Below, in pieces: positions 15,408 to 21,185 of a stretch of 43,996 bases of DNA (positions are counted from its first letter, which is position 1; every line of letters starts with the position of its first letter). Made by a program: the position numbers and the translations under genes. The notes beneath the pieces were generated by a model. That model was given only the letters and a program-made list of their open reading frames with translations. It searched no databases and was not told the origin of the DNA. Origin of the DNA: a virus; IMG/VR virus record IMGVR_UViG_3300025132_000082, positions 1-43,996 of that record; one strand, given 5' to 3'.

Positions 15408-15581
15408 ATGATAAAGTTTGAAATAACACTACCACATAATGATGGTATGACAAAAATGGATATAGTAAAGTTTTTTAGTTTTACAGAGGAGCTAAAAATA
15501 GATGACATTAAGTTTCTGCTAGAAGGCAACACTATTAAACAGGTGCGACCAATGAAAATAACAATGAAAAGGAGTAAGTGA
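15408..15581 (+). CDS. Small hypothetical early protein (57 aa)
   Basis: ATG 15408 follows AAAAGGAGAACAG. The 57-aa product (MIKFEITLPHNDGMTKMDIVKFF...) appears to be a small alpha/beta protein, with a basic end (QVRPMKITMKRSK). Its TGA overlaps the ATG of the next gene (TGATG), showing translational coupling. No family recognised. Confidence 0.65.
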   Translation: MIKFEITLPHNDGMTKMDIVKFFSFTEELKIDDIKFLLEGNTIKQVRPMKITMKRSK

Positions 15582-15775
15582 TGACTGTAGATAAAATAGT
15601 AAAATACTTAAATGAAGATATAAGAAGATGGGACGAAACTACAGAGGAAATTTGGGAGGGGGGTTGGGAAAAACACCTTACAGCAGAGCAACAATTAACC
15701 GTTCTAAGCAAAGTTACTACTAAAAGAGAGTATGTGCGTGGGCTGTTAAGCTTTATAAAAACCAACAAAGACTAA
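15581..15775 (+). CDS. Small hypothetical early protein (64 aa)
   Basis: ATG 15581 is preferred over GTG 15578, because AGGAG (15570-15574) is 6 nt from the ATG but only 3 nt from the GTG. The protein (MTVDKIVKYLNEDIRRWDET...) is helical and acidic in the first half, with W-D-E-T-T-E-E-I-W-E-G-G-W, and basic near the end. It lies in the overlapping early gene string. Function unknown. Confidence 0.62.
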   Translation: MTVDKIVKYLNEDIRRWDETTEEIWEGGWEKHLTAEQQLTVLSKVTTKREYVRGLLSFIKTNKD

Positions 15776-15791
15776 ACAAAAGGAGTAAGTA

Positions 15792-15977
15792 ATGGAAATA
15801 AAGATGACTGACGATAATACTGTGATGATACATATAAATGGTCATTCTGTAGAAATAACTGAAGAAGATGGTGGCTGGATAAATGTAGGTGAAGGAGAAT
15901 ATGGTAGTCTTGAAACAATGCTAAAATACACAACTGTAAGCAGAACTAAAATACAAAAAAAGGAGTTGCTTAAATGA
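15792..15977 (+). CDS. Small acidic hypothetical early protein (61 aa)
   Basis: Starts after AAAAGGAGTAAGTA, an upstream sequence nearly the same as that of the preceding gene. The protein is beta-rich and acidic (MTDDNTVMIHINGHSVEITEEDGGWINVGEGEYG), with a basic tail; its end overlaps the next ATG by 4 bp (ATGA). No family recognised. Confidence 0.62.
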   Translation: MEIKMTDDNTVMIHINGHSVEITEEDGGWINVGEGEYGSLETMLKYTTVSRTKIQKKELLK

Positions 15978-16216
15978 AACCAATTGATATAGATGCTGAT
16001 TGTCAATTCTTAAAAGATGCAAAGACAAACAACCAGATGGCTATGTGGAACTTAATAACATCAAGGAGTGCTGTTAAGTTATGGACAAAGGGAATCAAAC
16101 CAAGTAGACATTGGAGAATAACAGATGTGAAGAACTATTTTGGAATGAATGGAAATGCTGAAACATTATTAACAAAGCTAGAAACATTATTGACAGTGTT
16201 GAGGGAGGACGAATAG
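15974..16216 (+). CDS. Small hypothetical early protein (80 aa)
   Basis: ATG 15974 overlaps the upstream stop and is preceded by AAAAAAAGGAGTTGCTTA. The 80-aa product contains RSAVKLWTKGIKPSRHWRITDVKNYFGMNGN, which resembles a helix-turn-helix-like or DNA-contact segment, followed by a Leu-rich helix (AETLLTKLETLLTVL). Such short proteins are frequent in marine phage early regions, with unknown function. DNA binding is only an inference. Confidence 0.6.
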   Translation: MKPIDIDADCQFLKDAKTNNQMAMWNLITSRSAVKLWTKGIKPSRHWRITDVKNYFGMNGNAETLLTKLETLLTVLREDE

Positions 16217-16401
16217 TGAATATATTACAGGAATTATGGGAAATATCAGAAGAAATAGAAGAATACTCTGATGTTTTATATAAAGATACATATATCAGAA
16301 AAAGTGGAAAAAGCGGAGGATTAAGACTTCTAGCTATGAGAATCCACGATGTTAGAAAACAAATAAGTAAAGCAGAAGAGGAGGCTGATAATGGAAAGTA
16401 A
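16216..16401 (+). CDS. Small hypothetical early protein with GTG start (61 aa)
   Basis: GTG 16216 overlaps the preceding TAG (TAGTG) and has GGGAGG 7 nt upstream, so the non-ATG start is well supported. The product is a charged two-helix protein (NILQELWEISEEIEEYSDVL; LLAMRIHDVRKQISKAEEEA). No family recognised. Confidence 0.58.
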   Translation: MNILQELWEISEEIEEYSDVLYKDTYIRKSGKSGGLRLLAMRIHDVRKQISKAEEEADNGK

Positions 16402-16636
16402 TCTTAAAGGCTTGAGTAATGGCGATAAATTTACTAGAGCAATACAGATAGATGGTATTGAAGGCTGTTATTATGTTGAGAATAATGAGCTGATACATAA
16501 ATGTGACGACACTGATGATGTTCAAGTATCTGATTTAACAGAGCTTAAGATATGGCAGTATGATAGGTTGGTAACAGAGCTAAATGAGCATTATCCAGAC
16601 TATCCAATAAATTATTTAAAAGGAGATTTTATATAA
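16391..16636 (+). CDS. Small acidic hypothetical early protein (81 aa)
   Basis: ATG 16391 lies in the end of the previous gene and follows GAGGAGGCTGATA. The protein (MESNLKGLSNGDKFTRAIQ...) has a beta-rich front (GCYYVENNELIHKC) and an acidic, aromatic C-terminal half. It ends just before a 114-bp non-coding gap with a structured RNA candidate. Function unknown. Confidence 0.6.
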   Translation: MESNLKGLSNGDKFTRAIQIDGIEGCYYVENNELIHKCDDTDDVQVSDLTELKIWQYDRLVTELNEHYPDYPINYLKGDFI

Positions 16637-16641
16637 CAAAA

Positions 16642-16726
16642 ACAGGTCTTGTATGGCGTAAATCCTGACGAGGTTCTAACAACTTAATGAGAGCGAATAC
16701 AGTAGCGTAGCCAAACTCTCGCCTGT
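16642..16726 (+). ncRNA. Candidate structured RNA element in an early intergenic gap
   Basis: Outer stem ACAGG (16642-16646) with CCTGT (16722-16726). Inside, TGGC plus bulge plus TA (16654-16660) pairs with TAGCCA (16708-16713), and GAGAG (16689-16693) pairs with CTCTC (16716-16720). The last two helices cross, as in a pseudoknot. The element ends 20 bp before the next ribosome binding site, so control of the 59-aa gene is possible. Neighbouring genes overlap, so a 114-bp gap is exceptional here. Pairings are short and could be chance. Confidence 0.3.
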
Positions 16727-16750
16727 GAAAATTAAATAAAAGGAGATATA

Positions 16751-16930
16751 ATGGATACAACAATAACAGAAGTATATAAAGAATACATTGAAGGTGGTAT
16801 GTCTGAAGATAAGGCTGCCAAGATTTGTCTAGGAGTGATGACAATGGGAATCTTTGATGCAATTGAAGAGCCAATGAGAACAGATATGGTGAATGATTTT
16901 ATTAACAAACAGAAAGGAGTAACAAAATGA
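16751..16930 (+). CDS. Small hypothetical early protein (59 aa)
   Basis: ATG 16751 follows AAAAGGAGATATA. The product (MDTTITEVYKEYIEGGMSED...) is mainly helical and Met-rich, and its sequence (KAAKICLGVMTMGIFDAIEEPMRTDMVNDF read in part) has no known motif. Stop overlaps the next ATG (ATGA). Confidence 0.6.
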   Translation: MDTTITEVYKEYIEGGMSEDKAAKICLGVMTMGIFDAIEEPMRTDMVNDFINKQKGVTK

Positions 16931-17283
16931 AGGTATTTCAAGACCTAAGAGATGCAATACAAGAGTGGGAGGATAGCAGAAGCCTTATCCTTAGTATTAA
17001 AGACAAACTAAACTGTTCAGAGAGTGAGATAATGGGCAAGATTGAACAATTACAGAACGCAAGACCTGCCAACGACCTCAATGCTATAAGTGAGAAGATG
17101 GAAGAGTTAACGGAACAACTTGGTGATGCAATGACAAGAGCTGAAGATGTAGAGAGTTCTGTTAATACTGCCTTTAATGAGATGGAGTATGTAGATGCAA
17201 ATGACGCTGTGGCAGCAATATCAGACATTGAGGCTGAGCTTGATGACTTTCGTAAAAGCATTAAGAAAGAGCTTGAGGGTTAG
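16927..17283 (+). CDS. Coiled-coil early protein (118 aa)
   Basis: Starts in a 4-bp overlap with the previous gene, with AAAGGAG upstream. The protein is almost entirely charged helix with heptad spacing (EEWEDSRSLILSIKDKL-like start; ISEKMEELTEQLGDAMTRAE; DIEAELDDFRKSIKKELEG), indicating a coiled coil, probably oligomeric. No enzyme motif. The TAG stop overlaps a GTG that can begin a 22-aa membrane peptide. Confidence 0.62.
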   Translation: MKVFQDLRDAIQEWEDSRSLILSIKDKLNCSESEIMGKIEQLQNARPANDLNAISEKMEELTEQLGDAMTRAEDVESSVNTAFNEMEYVDANDAVAAISDIEAELDDFRKSIKKELEG

Positions 17284-17351
17284 TGTGGGTTGTTGATGTT
17301 CTGTTTATTGTTTGGGTGTTATCCCTTATAATAGCAGGCTTTAGAAGATAA
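17283..17351 (+). CDS. Tiny single-pass membrane peptide (22 aa)
   Basis: GTG 17283 overlaps the preceding TAG as TAGTG, the same junction as at 16214-16218, with GAGGG a few bases upstream. The 22 residues, read V-W-V-V-D-V-L-F-I-V-W-V-L-S-L-I-I-A-G-F-R-R, form one membrane-spanning helix with positive charge at the C-terminus. No Cys or catalytic residue. Such micropeptides can modulate membrane proteins or help lysis. The frame is short, so chance cannot be excluded, although 17 of 22 residues are hydrophobic. Confidence 0.4.
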   Translation: MWVVDVLFIVWVLSLIIAGFRR

Positions 17352-17358
17352 ATGTTGT

Positions 17359-17407
17359 GGGGGCTGATGTAATGCACGTTGCATAGCAATAGATGTTTTC
17401 AGCCCTT
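17359..17407 (+). promoter_or_regulatory. Stem-loop leader element before the 43-aa zinc-ribbon gene
   Basis: GGGCTGA (17361-17367) pairs with TCAGCCC (17399-17405), extended by two G-T pairs. Within the loop is a small hairpin, ATGCA/TGCAT. The element ends 12 bp before AAAGGAGG. No T-run follows the stem, so attenuation at translation, RNA stability or protein binding is more likely than termination. Confidence 0.4.
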
Positions 17408-17429
17408 ACAAACAAACAAAGGAGGAAAA

Positions 17430-17561
17430 ATGAAAATAAAAAATAAATACTTTTGTGATGATTGCGAAGCAGAGATAGGCGAGATAAATAGGTATGGATT
17501 GCACGATTTGTGCGATAAGTGTGAAGAATTTTATCAAAAACCTTATAAGGAGGAAAAATGA
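17430..17561 (+). CDS. Zinc-ribbon miniprotein (43 aa)
   Basis: ATG 17430 is chosen because AAAGGAGG is 5 nt upstream; a start further upstream would lie in the hairpin and lacks a site. The product has CDDC (C9, C12) and CDKC (C28, C31) pairs in an otherwise charged protein, a minimal zinc ribbon. Function is probably nucleic-acid or protein contact. It overlaps the next gene by 4 bp. Confidence 0.6.
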   Translation: MKIKNKYFCDDCEAEIGEINRYGLHDLCDKCEEFYQKPYKEEK

Positions 17562-17920
17562 ATAAAGAATGGAAAGTATGCAATGTACAGACAGACCACA
17601 TAGCAGATGGTGAGCCTCAAAGTGCTCGTTGTTGTGCGATAGCACTTGCAATGGAGGAAATTGTGGGCAAGAACAGTAAATATAAAAGCTATAACCCGGT
17701 TATATCTAATGCGTATGATATATTTTTGGACAGAGCTACCCTAGATGACAACGAATACATAGAGGATAAAGTAATAGGGATTGAAGTGTTTAAAGATGAC
17801 AGGGAGAATGTTGATGAATTTATAGAATATTTTGATATGACATATGATGACGAATCATTGCCTCTTCCAGACCCAATATCGTTTAGGTACAAAATTCTTG
17901 ATAGAAAGGAGACAAAATGA
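17558..17920 (+). CDS. Acidic hypothetical early protein (120 aa)
   Basis: ATG 17558 follows AAGGAGGAAAA. The protein is acidic and aromatic (DRENVDEFIEYFDMTYDDESLPLPDP), with two Cys residues in SARCCAIALAMEEIVG. No known domain; no membrane segment. It overlaps neighbours on both sides by 4 bp. Confidence 0.6.
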   Translation: MNKEWKVCNVQTDHIADGEPQSARCCAIALAMEEIVGKNSKYKSYNPVISNAYDIFLDRATLDDNEYIEDKVIGIEVFKDDRENVDEFIEYFDMTYDDESLPLPDPISFRYKILDRKETK

Positions 17921-18132
17921 ATAAAACAGATTTAAATAGACTAATTAGGTGGACTGTTGATACTGATGGAGTAAAGTTTGCAAAAGAGATATATCAAAGG
18001 GAAAAGCCTGATAGTTATACAAGGGATAAATTTAGAGGTATGCAAAATAGCTTAATTATATGGATAGCAAACCTTGATGGTAAGCACAGACAAAGACTTG
18101 TAGATGCAATTAACAAAATGGAGGAGAGATGA
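17917..18132 (+). CDS. Small hypothetical early protein (71 aa)
   Basis: ATG 17917 overlaps the preceding stop (ATGA) and follows AAAGGAGACAA. The protein is helical and basic (NRLIRWTVDTDGVKFAKEIYQ; REKPDSYTRDKFRGMQNSLIIW). No motif recognised. It overlaps the 61-aa gene by 4 bp. Confidence 0.6.
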   Translation: MNKTDLNRLIRWTVDTDGVKFAKEIYQREKPDSYTRDKFRGMQNSLIIWIANLDGKHRQRLVDAINKMEER

Positions 18133-18314
18133 GCCCAGTTATACTAAGAGTAACAAATAAAATGGTCAGAGAGTGGTTAGGCACATCAAATCAATTAAAC
18201 GAAGCCATTGATGTTATACAGGAAATAGCCAATGGACAATATACTGTAGATGCACTCAACCAAGATATTGCAGAGTATTTTGATGAAGATATAATAAGAC
18301 TAAGGAGTAAATAA
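18129..18314 (+). CDS. Small hypothetical early protein (61 aa)
   Basis: ATG 18129 with GGAGAG upstream, inside the end of the previous gene. The product (MSPVILRVTNKMVREWLG...) has a short beta strand, then helices (QLNEAIDVIQEIANGQYTV; LNQDIAEYFDEDIIRL). The last base of the stop is also the first base of the next start (TAATG). Function unknown. Confidence 0.58.
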   Translation: MSPVILRVTNKMVREWLGTSNQLNEAIDVIQEIANGQYTVDALNQDIAEYFDEDIIRLRSK

Positions 18315-18643
18315 TGAGCAAAGATAAATGCGGATATAATTTAGATGATTTAGTGGTAGATGCCTGTGAATCATTTGACAATGACTATGACTGGGGAGAA
18401 GATGGTGATAATTATGATGCTGATGATGTGATGCACGAGATTGCAGATAATTCTGTGCCAATATATTATTATGATGTAGGTAAATATGCAGCACATAATC
18501 CTTGTATAATGATGAATAAGCCTGAAATGGGCTCTGACAATATGAATGCACTTCAATTTATACAGGCAAATATATATGAATATGTATTAGAAGGATTGTA
18601 CGAACACAAACAAGAAAAGGAGAACGAAGATGAAAGCAAGTAA
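18314..18643 (+). CDS. Very acidic hypothetical early protein (109 aa)
   Basis: ATG 18314 overlaps the preceding TAA, with AAGGAG upstream. Long runs of Asp, Glu, Asn and Tyr (DACESFDNDYDWGEDGDNYD, DADDVMHEIAD) give a strongly negative protein, as in DNA mimics and many host-takeover factors. A DNA-mimic function is only a suggestion from composition. No family recognised. Confidence 0.6.
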   Translation: MSKDKCGYNLDDLVVDACESFDNDYDWGEDGDNYDADDVMHEIADNSVPIYYYDVGKYAAHNPCIMMNKPEMGSDNMNALQFIQANIYEYVLEGLYEHKQEKENEDESK

Positions 18644-18800
18644 AGAACAGTTTGAGGCATACACAAGAGTACAGATGAGTGGTAATTATAATATGTTTAG
18701 CCCTGATGCAATACTATCAACAGGATTAGACAAAGAAACATACTTTGACATCATTGAGAATTATGATGAGTATACAGAGAAATACGAAGGTGATGAGTAA
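18630..18800 (+). CDS. Small conserved phage protein (56 aa, SKEQFEAY... type)
   Basis: ATG 18630 overlaps the end of the 109-aa gene by 14 bp and has AAAAGGAG upstream. The sequence pattern S-K-E-Q-F-E-A-Y-x2-V-Q-x-S-G-x-Y-N-M-F followed by a helical LDKETYFDIIENYDEY resembles a small domain seen in numerous phages. Its role is not known to me. It is joined to the next gene by TAATG. Confidence 0.65.
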   Translation: MKASKEQFEAYTRVQMSGNYNMFSPDAILSTGLDKETYFDIIENYDEYTEKYEGDE

Positions 18801-19054
18801 TGGGTCAAAGAAGGGTAGACGGCATTAAAGAAAGGCTTGTGTATAAAGAAGGCACAAGCAGGCAGTATCAAGACCAATTAAGATACAAGGCTCTTGGGCT
18901 GTGTATTAAATGTCAGAAACCTATGTGGAAAGGTGTGAGTAAGCAGTTCTGCGAAAAACACACTTTAATGATTAGAGAGTATCAGAGAAAGACAAAAGGA
19001 ACTACAAAGAGAAATAAAAACTGCAAAAGCTACATAAAAAAGGAGCAAAAATGA
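18800..19054 (+). CDS. Small basic zinc-finger-like protein (84 aa)
   Basis: ATG 18800 overlaps the previous TAA. The protein is very basic and has C35-x2-C38 in LGLCIKCQKP and C51-x2-H54 in FCEKHTLM, a C-C/C-H zinc finger of the treble-clef type often linked to HNH nucleases; the nuclease core itself is absent. A DNA- or RNA-binding role is likely. It overlaps the following gene by 4 bp. Confidence 0.65.
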   Translation: MGQRRVDGIKERLVYKEGTSRQYQDQLRYKALGLCIKCQKPMWKGVSKQFCEKHTLMIREYQRKTKGTTKRNKNCKSYIKKEQK

Positions 19055-19374
19055 ACGAAATAGAAAAGATGATTAAAACTGTAGGTGGTGATTTGGACGA
19101 ATATAGACACCTATTAGAGAAAACTGAAATAGCAAAGACAAAAAGCCAAGAAACAGTAGAGATAACAGTAGGAGCATTAGATAATATGATAGATTATATG
19201 GACGAACTTATCTATAAGCATAAAGACGAGAATGCAGACTTAGCTACGCACCCGTTTGAAGTAGGGTTTTTAGACTATCTCATATCTGTTAGAGCTAAAA
19301 ACCTTTCAGACGAAGAAAAAGAAAGTAGGAAAAGGATAAACAAGATGATTGAAAATGCATCAAAAGGAGAATAA
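19051..19374 (+). CDS. Charged helical hypothetical protein (107 aa)
   Basis: ATG 19051 overlaps the previous stop (ATGA) and follows AAAAAAGGAGCAAAA. The product is an acidic and basic helical bundle (DEYRHLLEKTEIAKTKSQET, NMIDYMDELIYKHKDEN). No motif. It is followed 2 bp later by the ribbon-helix-helix-like gene. Confidence 0.6.
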   Translation: MNEIEKMIKTVGGDLDEYRHLLEKTEIAKTKSQETVEITVGALDNMIDYMDELIYKHKDENADLATHPFEVGFLDYLISVRAKNLSDEEKESRKRINKMIENASKGE

Positions 19375-19376
19375 TA

Positions 19377-19553
19377 ATGGCTAAATCAGAAGTAATAACA
19401 AAAGAGTGGGAGTTTACATCATTTAGAATCCCAAAGAAACTGTTAAAAAATGTGAGATTAGATGCAAAGGCAAATATGCGTCCGATTGGCCTGCATATTG
19501 CATACATACTAGATAGGCATATAAACAACATAACAAAAAAAGGAGGTGAATAA
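19377..19553 (+). CDS. Ribbon-helix-helix-like DNA-binding protein (58 aa)
   Basis: ATG 19377 with AAAAGGAGAATA upstream. The sequence has the ribbon-helix-helix layout: strand WEFTSFRIPKKLL (residues 11-23), helix KNVRLDAKANM, turn, helix GLHIAYILDRHIN (38-50). Such dimers bind operator DNA through the paired strand. It is in the middle of the early operon and could act on phage or host promoters. It ends in a TAATG overlap. Confidence 0.6.
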   Translation: MAKSEVITKEWEFTSFRIPKKLLKNVRLDAKANMRPIGLHIAYILDRHINNITKKGGE

Positions 19554-20056
19554 TGGGATTTGATTTACACGGTATGAATCCAGTAATAAGAGAAGGGGAA
19601 GAGCCTAAAAGACCAGATGATTTATGGAAAATATCAGAAAAAAAGAGAGAGAAATACTTTGAGAAAAAATGGGCTTTTGATGATAGTAATCCTGGAATCT
19701 ACTTCAGAAATAATGTGTGGTGGTGGAGACCTTTATGGGATTATGTATACAATGAATGCCAAGACATATTAACAGAAAGAGATTGGGAAAGTGGCCACCA
19801 TAATGACGGTCACGCAATATCTGAAGAGAAAGCTGTACAAATTGGTAAAAGACTAAACGAGCTAATAGAGAGTGGAAAAGCCCAAGCCTATGTTGATGCT
19901 CACGATGAAGAAAGAAAGCTCGCTAAAGAGGGCAATAAAGGGCTTAAATCAAGTGATGAGGGTTATAGTTGGGAAGATAGCTATCCAATTAGCCTTGATA
20001 ACATACAGGGTTTTGCAGTTTTCTGCTCAGAGAGCGGTGGGTTTACAATTTGTTAA
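19553..20056 (+). CDS. Conserved phage protein of MGFDLHGMNP type (167 aa)
   Basis: ATG 19553 with AAAGGAGGTGA upstream. The opening M-G-F-D-L-H-G-x-N-P and the aromatic block YFRNNVWWWRPLWDYV (residues about 50-65) are typical of a widespread phage protein of unknown function, found in early regions of phages of several morphologies. A Gly-His pair (GHHNDGHAIS) could bind metal. The C-terminus (GFAVFCSESGGFTIC) is Cys-containing. Confidence 0.7.
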   Translation: MGFDLHGMNPVIREGEEPKRPDDLWKISEKKREKYFEKKWAFDDSNPGIYFRNNVWWWRPLWDYVYNECQDILTERDWESGHHNDGHAISEEKAVQIGKRLNELIESGKAQAYVDAHDEERKLAKEGNKGLKSSDEGYSWEDSYPISLDNIQGFAVFCSESGGFTIC

Positions 20057-20069
20057 TAAAGGAGATAAA

Positions 20070-20237
20070 ATGAAGAAAGTACTTATAAAACATACAGTTC
20101 AGATTGATGATGACGATTACGATAGATTCTGTAATAAACTCAGGATTAGTATCAGGGATTGTCATCACTTGTTTCAAGATGATTTTATTGCAGCAGGTGA
20201 GAAAGCAATAAGAAAGCGAATGCAGGAGGAGGTGTAG
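20070..20237 (+). CDS. Small hypothetical early protein (55 aa)
   Basis: ATG 20070 follows AAAGGAGATAAA; an earlier frame extension lies in the preceding gene and lacks a site. The product (MKKVLIKHTVQIDDDDYDRF...) starts with a beta strand and becomes a basic helix (AAGEKAIRKRMQEEV). The layout is reminiscent of small DNA-binding or antitoxin-like proteins but no family is recognised. Confidence 0.55.
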   Translation: MKKVLIKHTVQIDDDDYDRFCNKLRISIRDCHHLFQDDFIAAGEKAIRKRMQEEV

Positions 20238-20238
20238 T

Positions 20239-20409
20239 ATGGATAATGCTTATCATTGCAGCCAGTGTGGCTGCTCATTAACCGAAGTATATTACGCAAA
20301 CTATTATTCGTGCCAATACGATGAGTGTAATAAACTATGTGGTGAAGGCGATTGTTGGGCAGAATGGATGCAAATAAACACACAAGAATACAAAATAGGA
20401 GAAGACTAA
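20239..20409 (+). CDS. Cys-rich miniprotein, probable zinc binder (56 aa)
   Basis: ATG 20239 follows AGGAGGAGGTGTAGT, a very strong site. Seven Cys residues occur: CSQCGC (C7, C10, C12), C25, C30, C34 and C39, enough for one or two zinc sites, and its end is acidic. The product is too short for an enzyme. The TAA stop overlaps the following ATG. Confidence 0.58.
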   Translation: MDNAYHCSQCGCSLTEVYYANYYSCQYDECNKLCGEGDCWAEWMQINTQEYKIGED

Positions 20410-20612
20410 TGAGTTTTAGCAAAGATGCAAAAATACATAAACTACAAGAAGAAAATGATATGTTGAGAAAACTGTGGGCAGAATGGGAAGAAGTGCCTGA
20501 TGAGGATTTATGGGAAGATGGAGAGCTTGATTCAGCTCAAGTACAACATAAGATAATCAATCACGTTTTACAGATAGGTGACTGGAGATTAATAAGGAGA
20601 ATAGAAAAATGA
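20409..20612 (+). CDS. Acidic helical hypothetical protein (67 aa)
   Basis: ATG 20409, in a TAATG overlap with AATAGGAG upstream, is preferred over an earlier in-frame ATG inside the Cys-rich gene. The protein has a leucine-zipper-like helix (DAKIHKLQEENDMLRKLWAEW) and an acidic centre (DEDLWEDGELD). Possibly a dimer. Overlaps the next gene by 4 bp. Confidence 0.58.
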   Translation: MSFSKDAKIHKLQEENDMLRKLWAEWEEVPDEDLWEDGELDSAQVQHKIINHVLQIGDWRLIRRIEK

Positions 20613-20740
20613 AGAAAGAAGAAATAAAAGAGATACTGTATAGCTTTATCGATTTTCATACAGTAAGAAAAATAGATAGACTTGACTTAAGAATATTGGC
20701 AGATAGGTTTATTGATGAAGAACTAGGGAGGGACAAATAA
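20609..20740 (+). CDS. Small hypothetical early protein (43 aa)
   Basis: ATG 20609 overlaps the previous TGA, with AAGGAGAAT upstream. The 43-aa product (MKKEEIKEILYSFIDFHT...) is one or two amphipathic helices with no motif. The frame fits exactly between two overlapping genes, which supports its reality despite the small size. Confidence 0.5.
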   Translation: MKKEEIKEILYSFIDFHTVRKIDRLDLRILADRFIDEELGRDK

Positions 20741-20928
20741 TGACAGCACTATCGCAGGCACTTAAAGATATAGAAAGCTACTTAGGTGTTAATGGAGTAA
20801 GAAATATAAAGGTCGAATATGGAACAGAGACAAACTATAAAACAAGTAAATCGGTAACCCTTACATTTGACAGTAATGACCATAATTTTATGGTTGCAGT
20901 TACTAGAATAAATAGTGAGAATAAGTGA
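20740..20928 (+). CDS. Small hypothetical early protein (62 aa), last gene before the second control region
   Basis: ATG 20740 follows GGGAGGGACAAATA, with stop-start overlap. The product (MTALSQALKDIESYLG...) has one helix followed by beta strands (IKVEYGTETNYK, KSVTLTFDSND, FMVAVTRI). Function unknown. After it comes a 107-bp AT-rich gap with a promoter. Confidence 0.58.
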   Translation: MTALSQALKDIESYLGVNGVRNIKVEYGTETNYKTSKSVTLTFDSNDHNFMVAVTRINSENK

Positions 20929-20973
20929 GAATAAGAAGGGATAAAAAATAATTAAAAATAATTAAAAATTAGC

Positions 20974-21003
20974 TTGACTTATATTAGATATTTGAAATAT
21001 CTT
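20974..21003 (+). promoter_or_regulatory. Internal early promoter with a perfect palindromic operator
   Basis: TTGACT (20974-20979) and TATCTT (20998-21003) are 18 bp apart, a fair sigma-70-type promoter. The palindrome AGATATTTGAAATATCT (20986-21002, 8-bp arms and one central base) covers the spacer and most of the -10 box, so a bound dimer would block the promoter. Its core TATTTGAAATA recurs at 14564-14574. The next gene encodes a ribbon-helix-helix-like protein, the natural candidate to bind it. Confidence 0.55.
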
Positions 21004-21035
21004 TTATTATCGAGGTATAAGGAGAAATACAAATT

Positions 21036-21185
21036 ATGAATGAAAATACAAAATCTTTTATGATAAAAGACATTCCTGTTGATGACTGGAAGAGCTTTAA
21101 AATAAAGTTTTTACAGAATGGTTTTGAAACCTACAACGAAGCCCTGTTGTCAATGATTAAAAAATACTCTAGGGCGAGAAAGTAG
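21036..21185 (+). CDS. Ribbon-helix-helix-like putative repressor (49 aa)
   Basis: ATG 21036 follows TAAGGAGAAATACAAATT. The 49-aa product has a beta strand (SFMIKDIPVDD), a helix (WKSFKIKFLQNG) and a second helix (YNEALLSMIKKYSRA), the Arc/MetJ-type fold typical of dimeric operator binders. Its gene is preceded by a perfect palindrome in the promoter, consistent with autoregulation, and ends right at the start of the nuclease gene. It could switch recombination-replication genes off. Confidence 0.62.
   Translation: MNENTKSFMIKDIPVDDWKSFKIKFLQNGFETYNEALLSMIKKYSRARK

Noticed and set aside
16665-16672. CTGACGAG, another hammerhead-like core
   Set aside because: The downstream GAA is followed by T where the A15.1/U16.1 pair would be required, and stem I cannot form on both sides.
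20352-20408. Upstream extension of the 67-aa early protein
   Set aside because: It lies out of frame in the Cys-rich gene; ATG 20409 shows the normal TAATG coupling.
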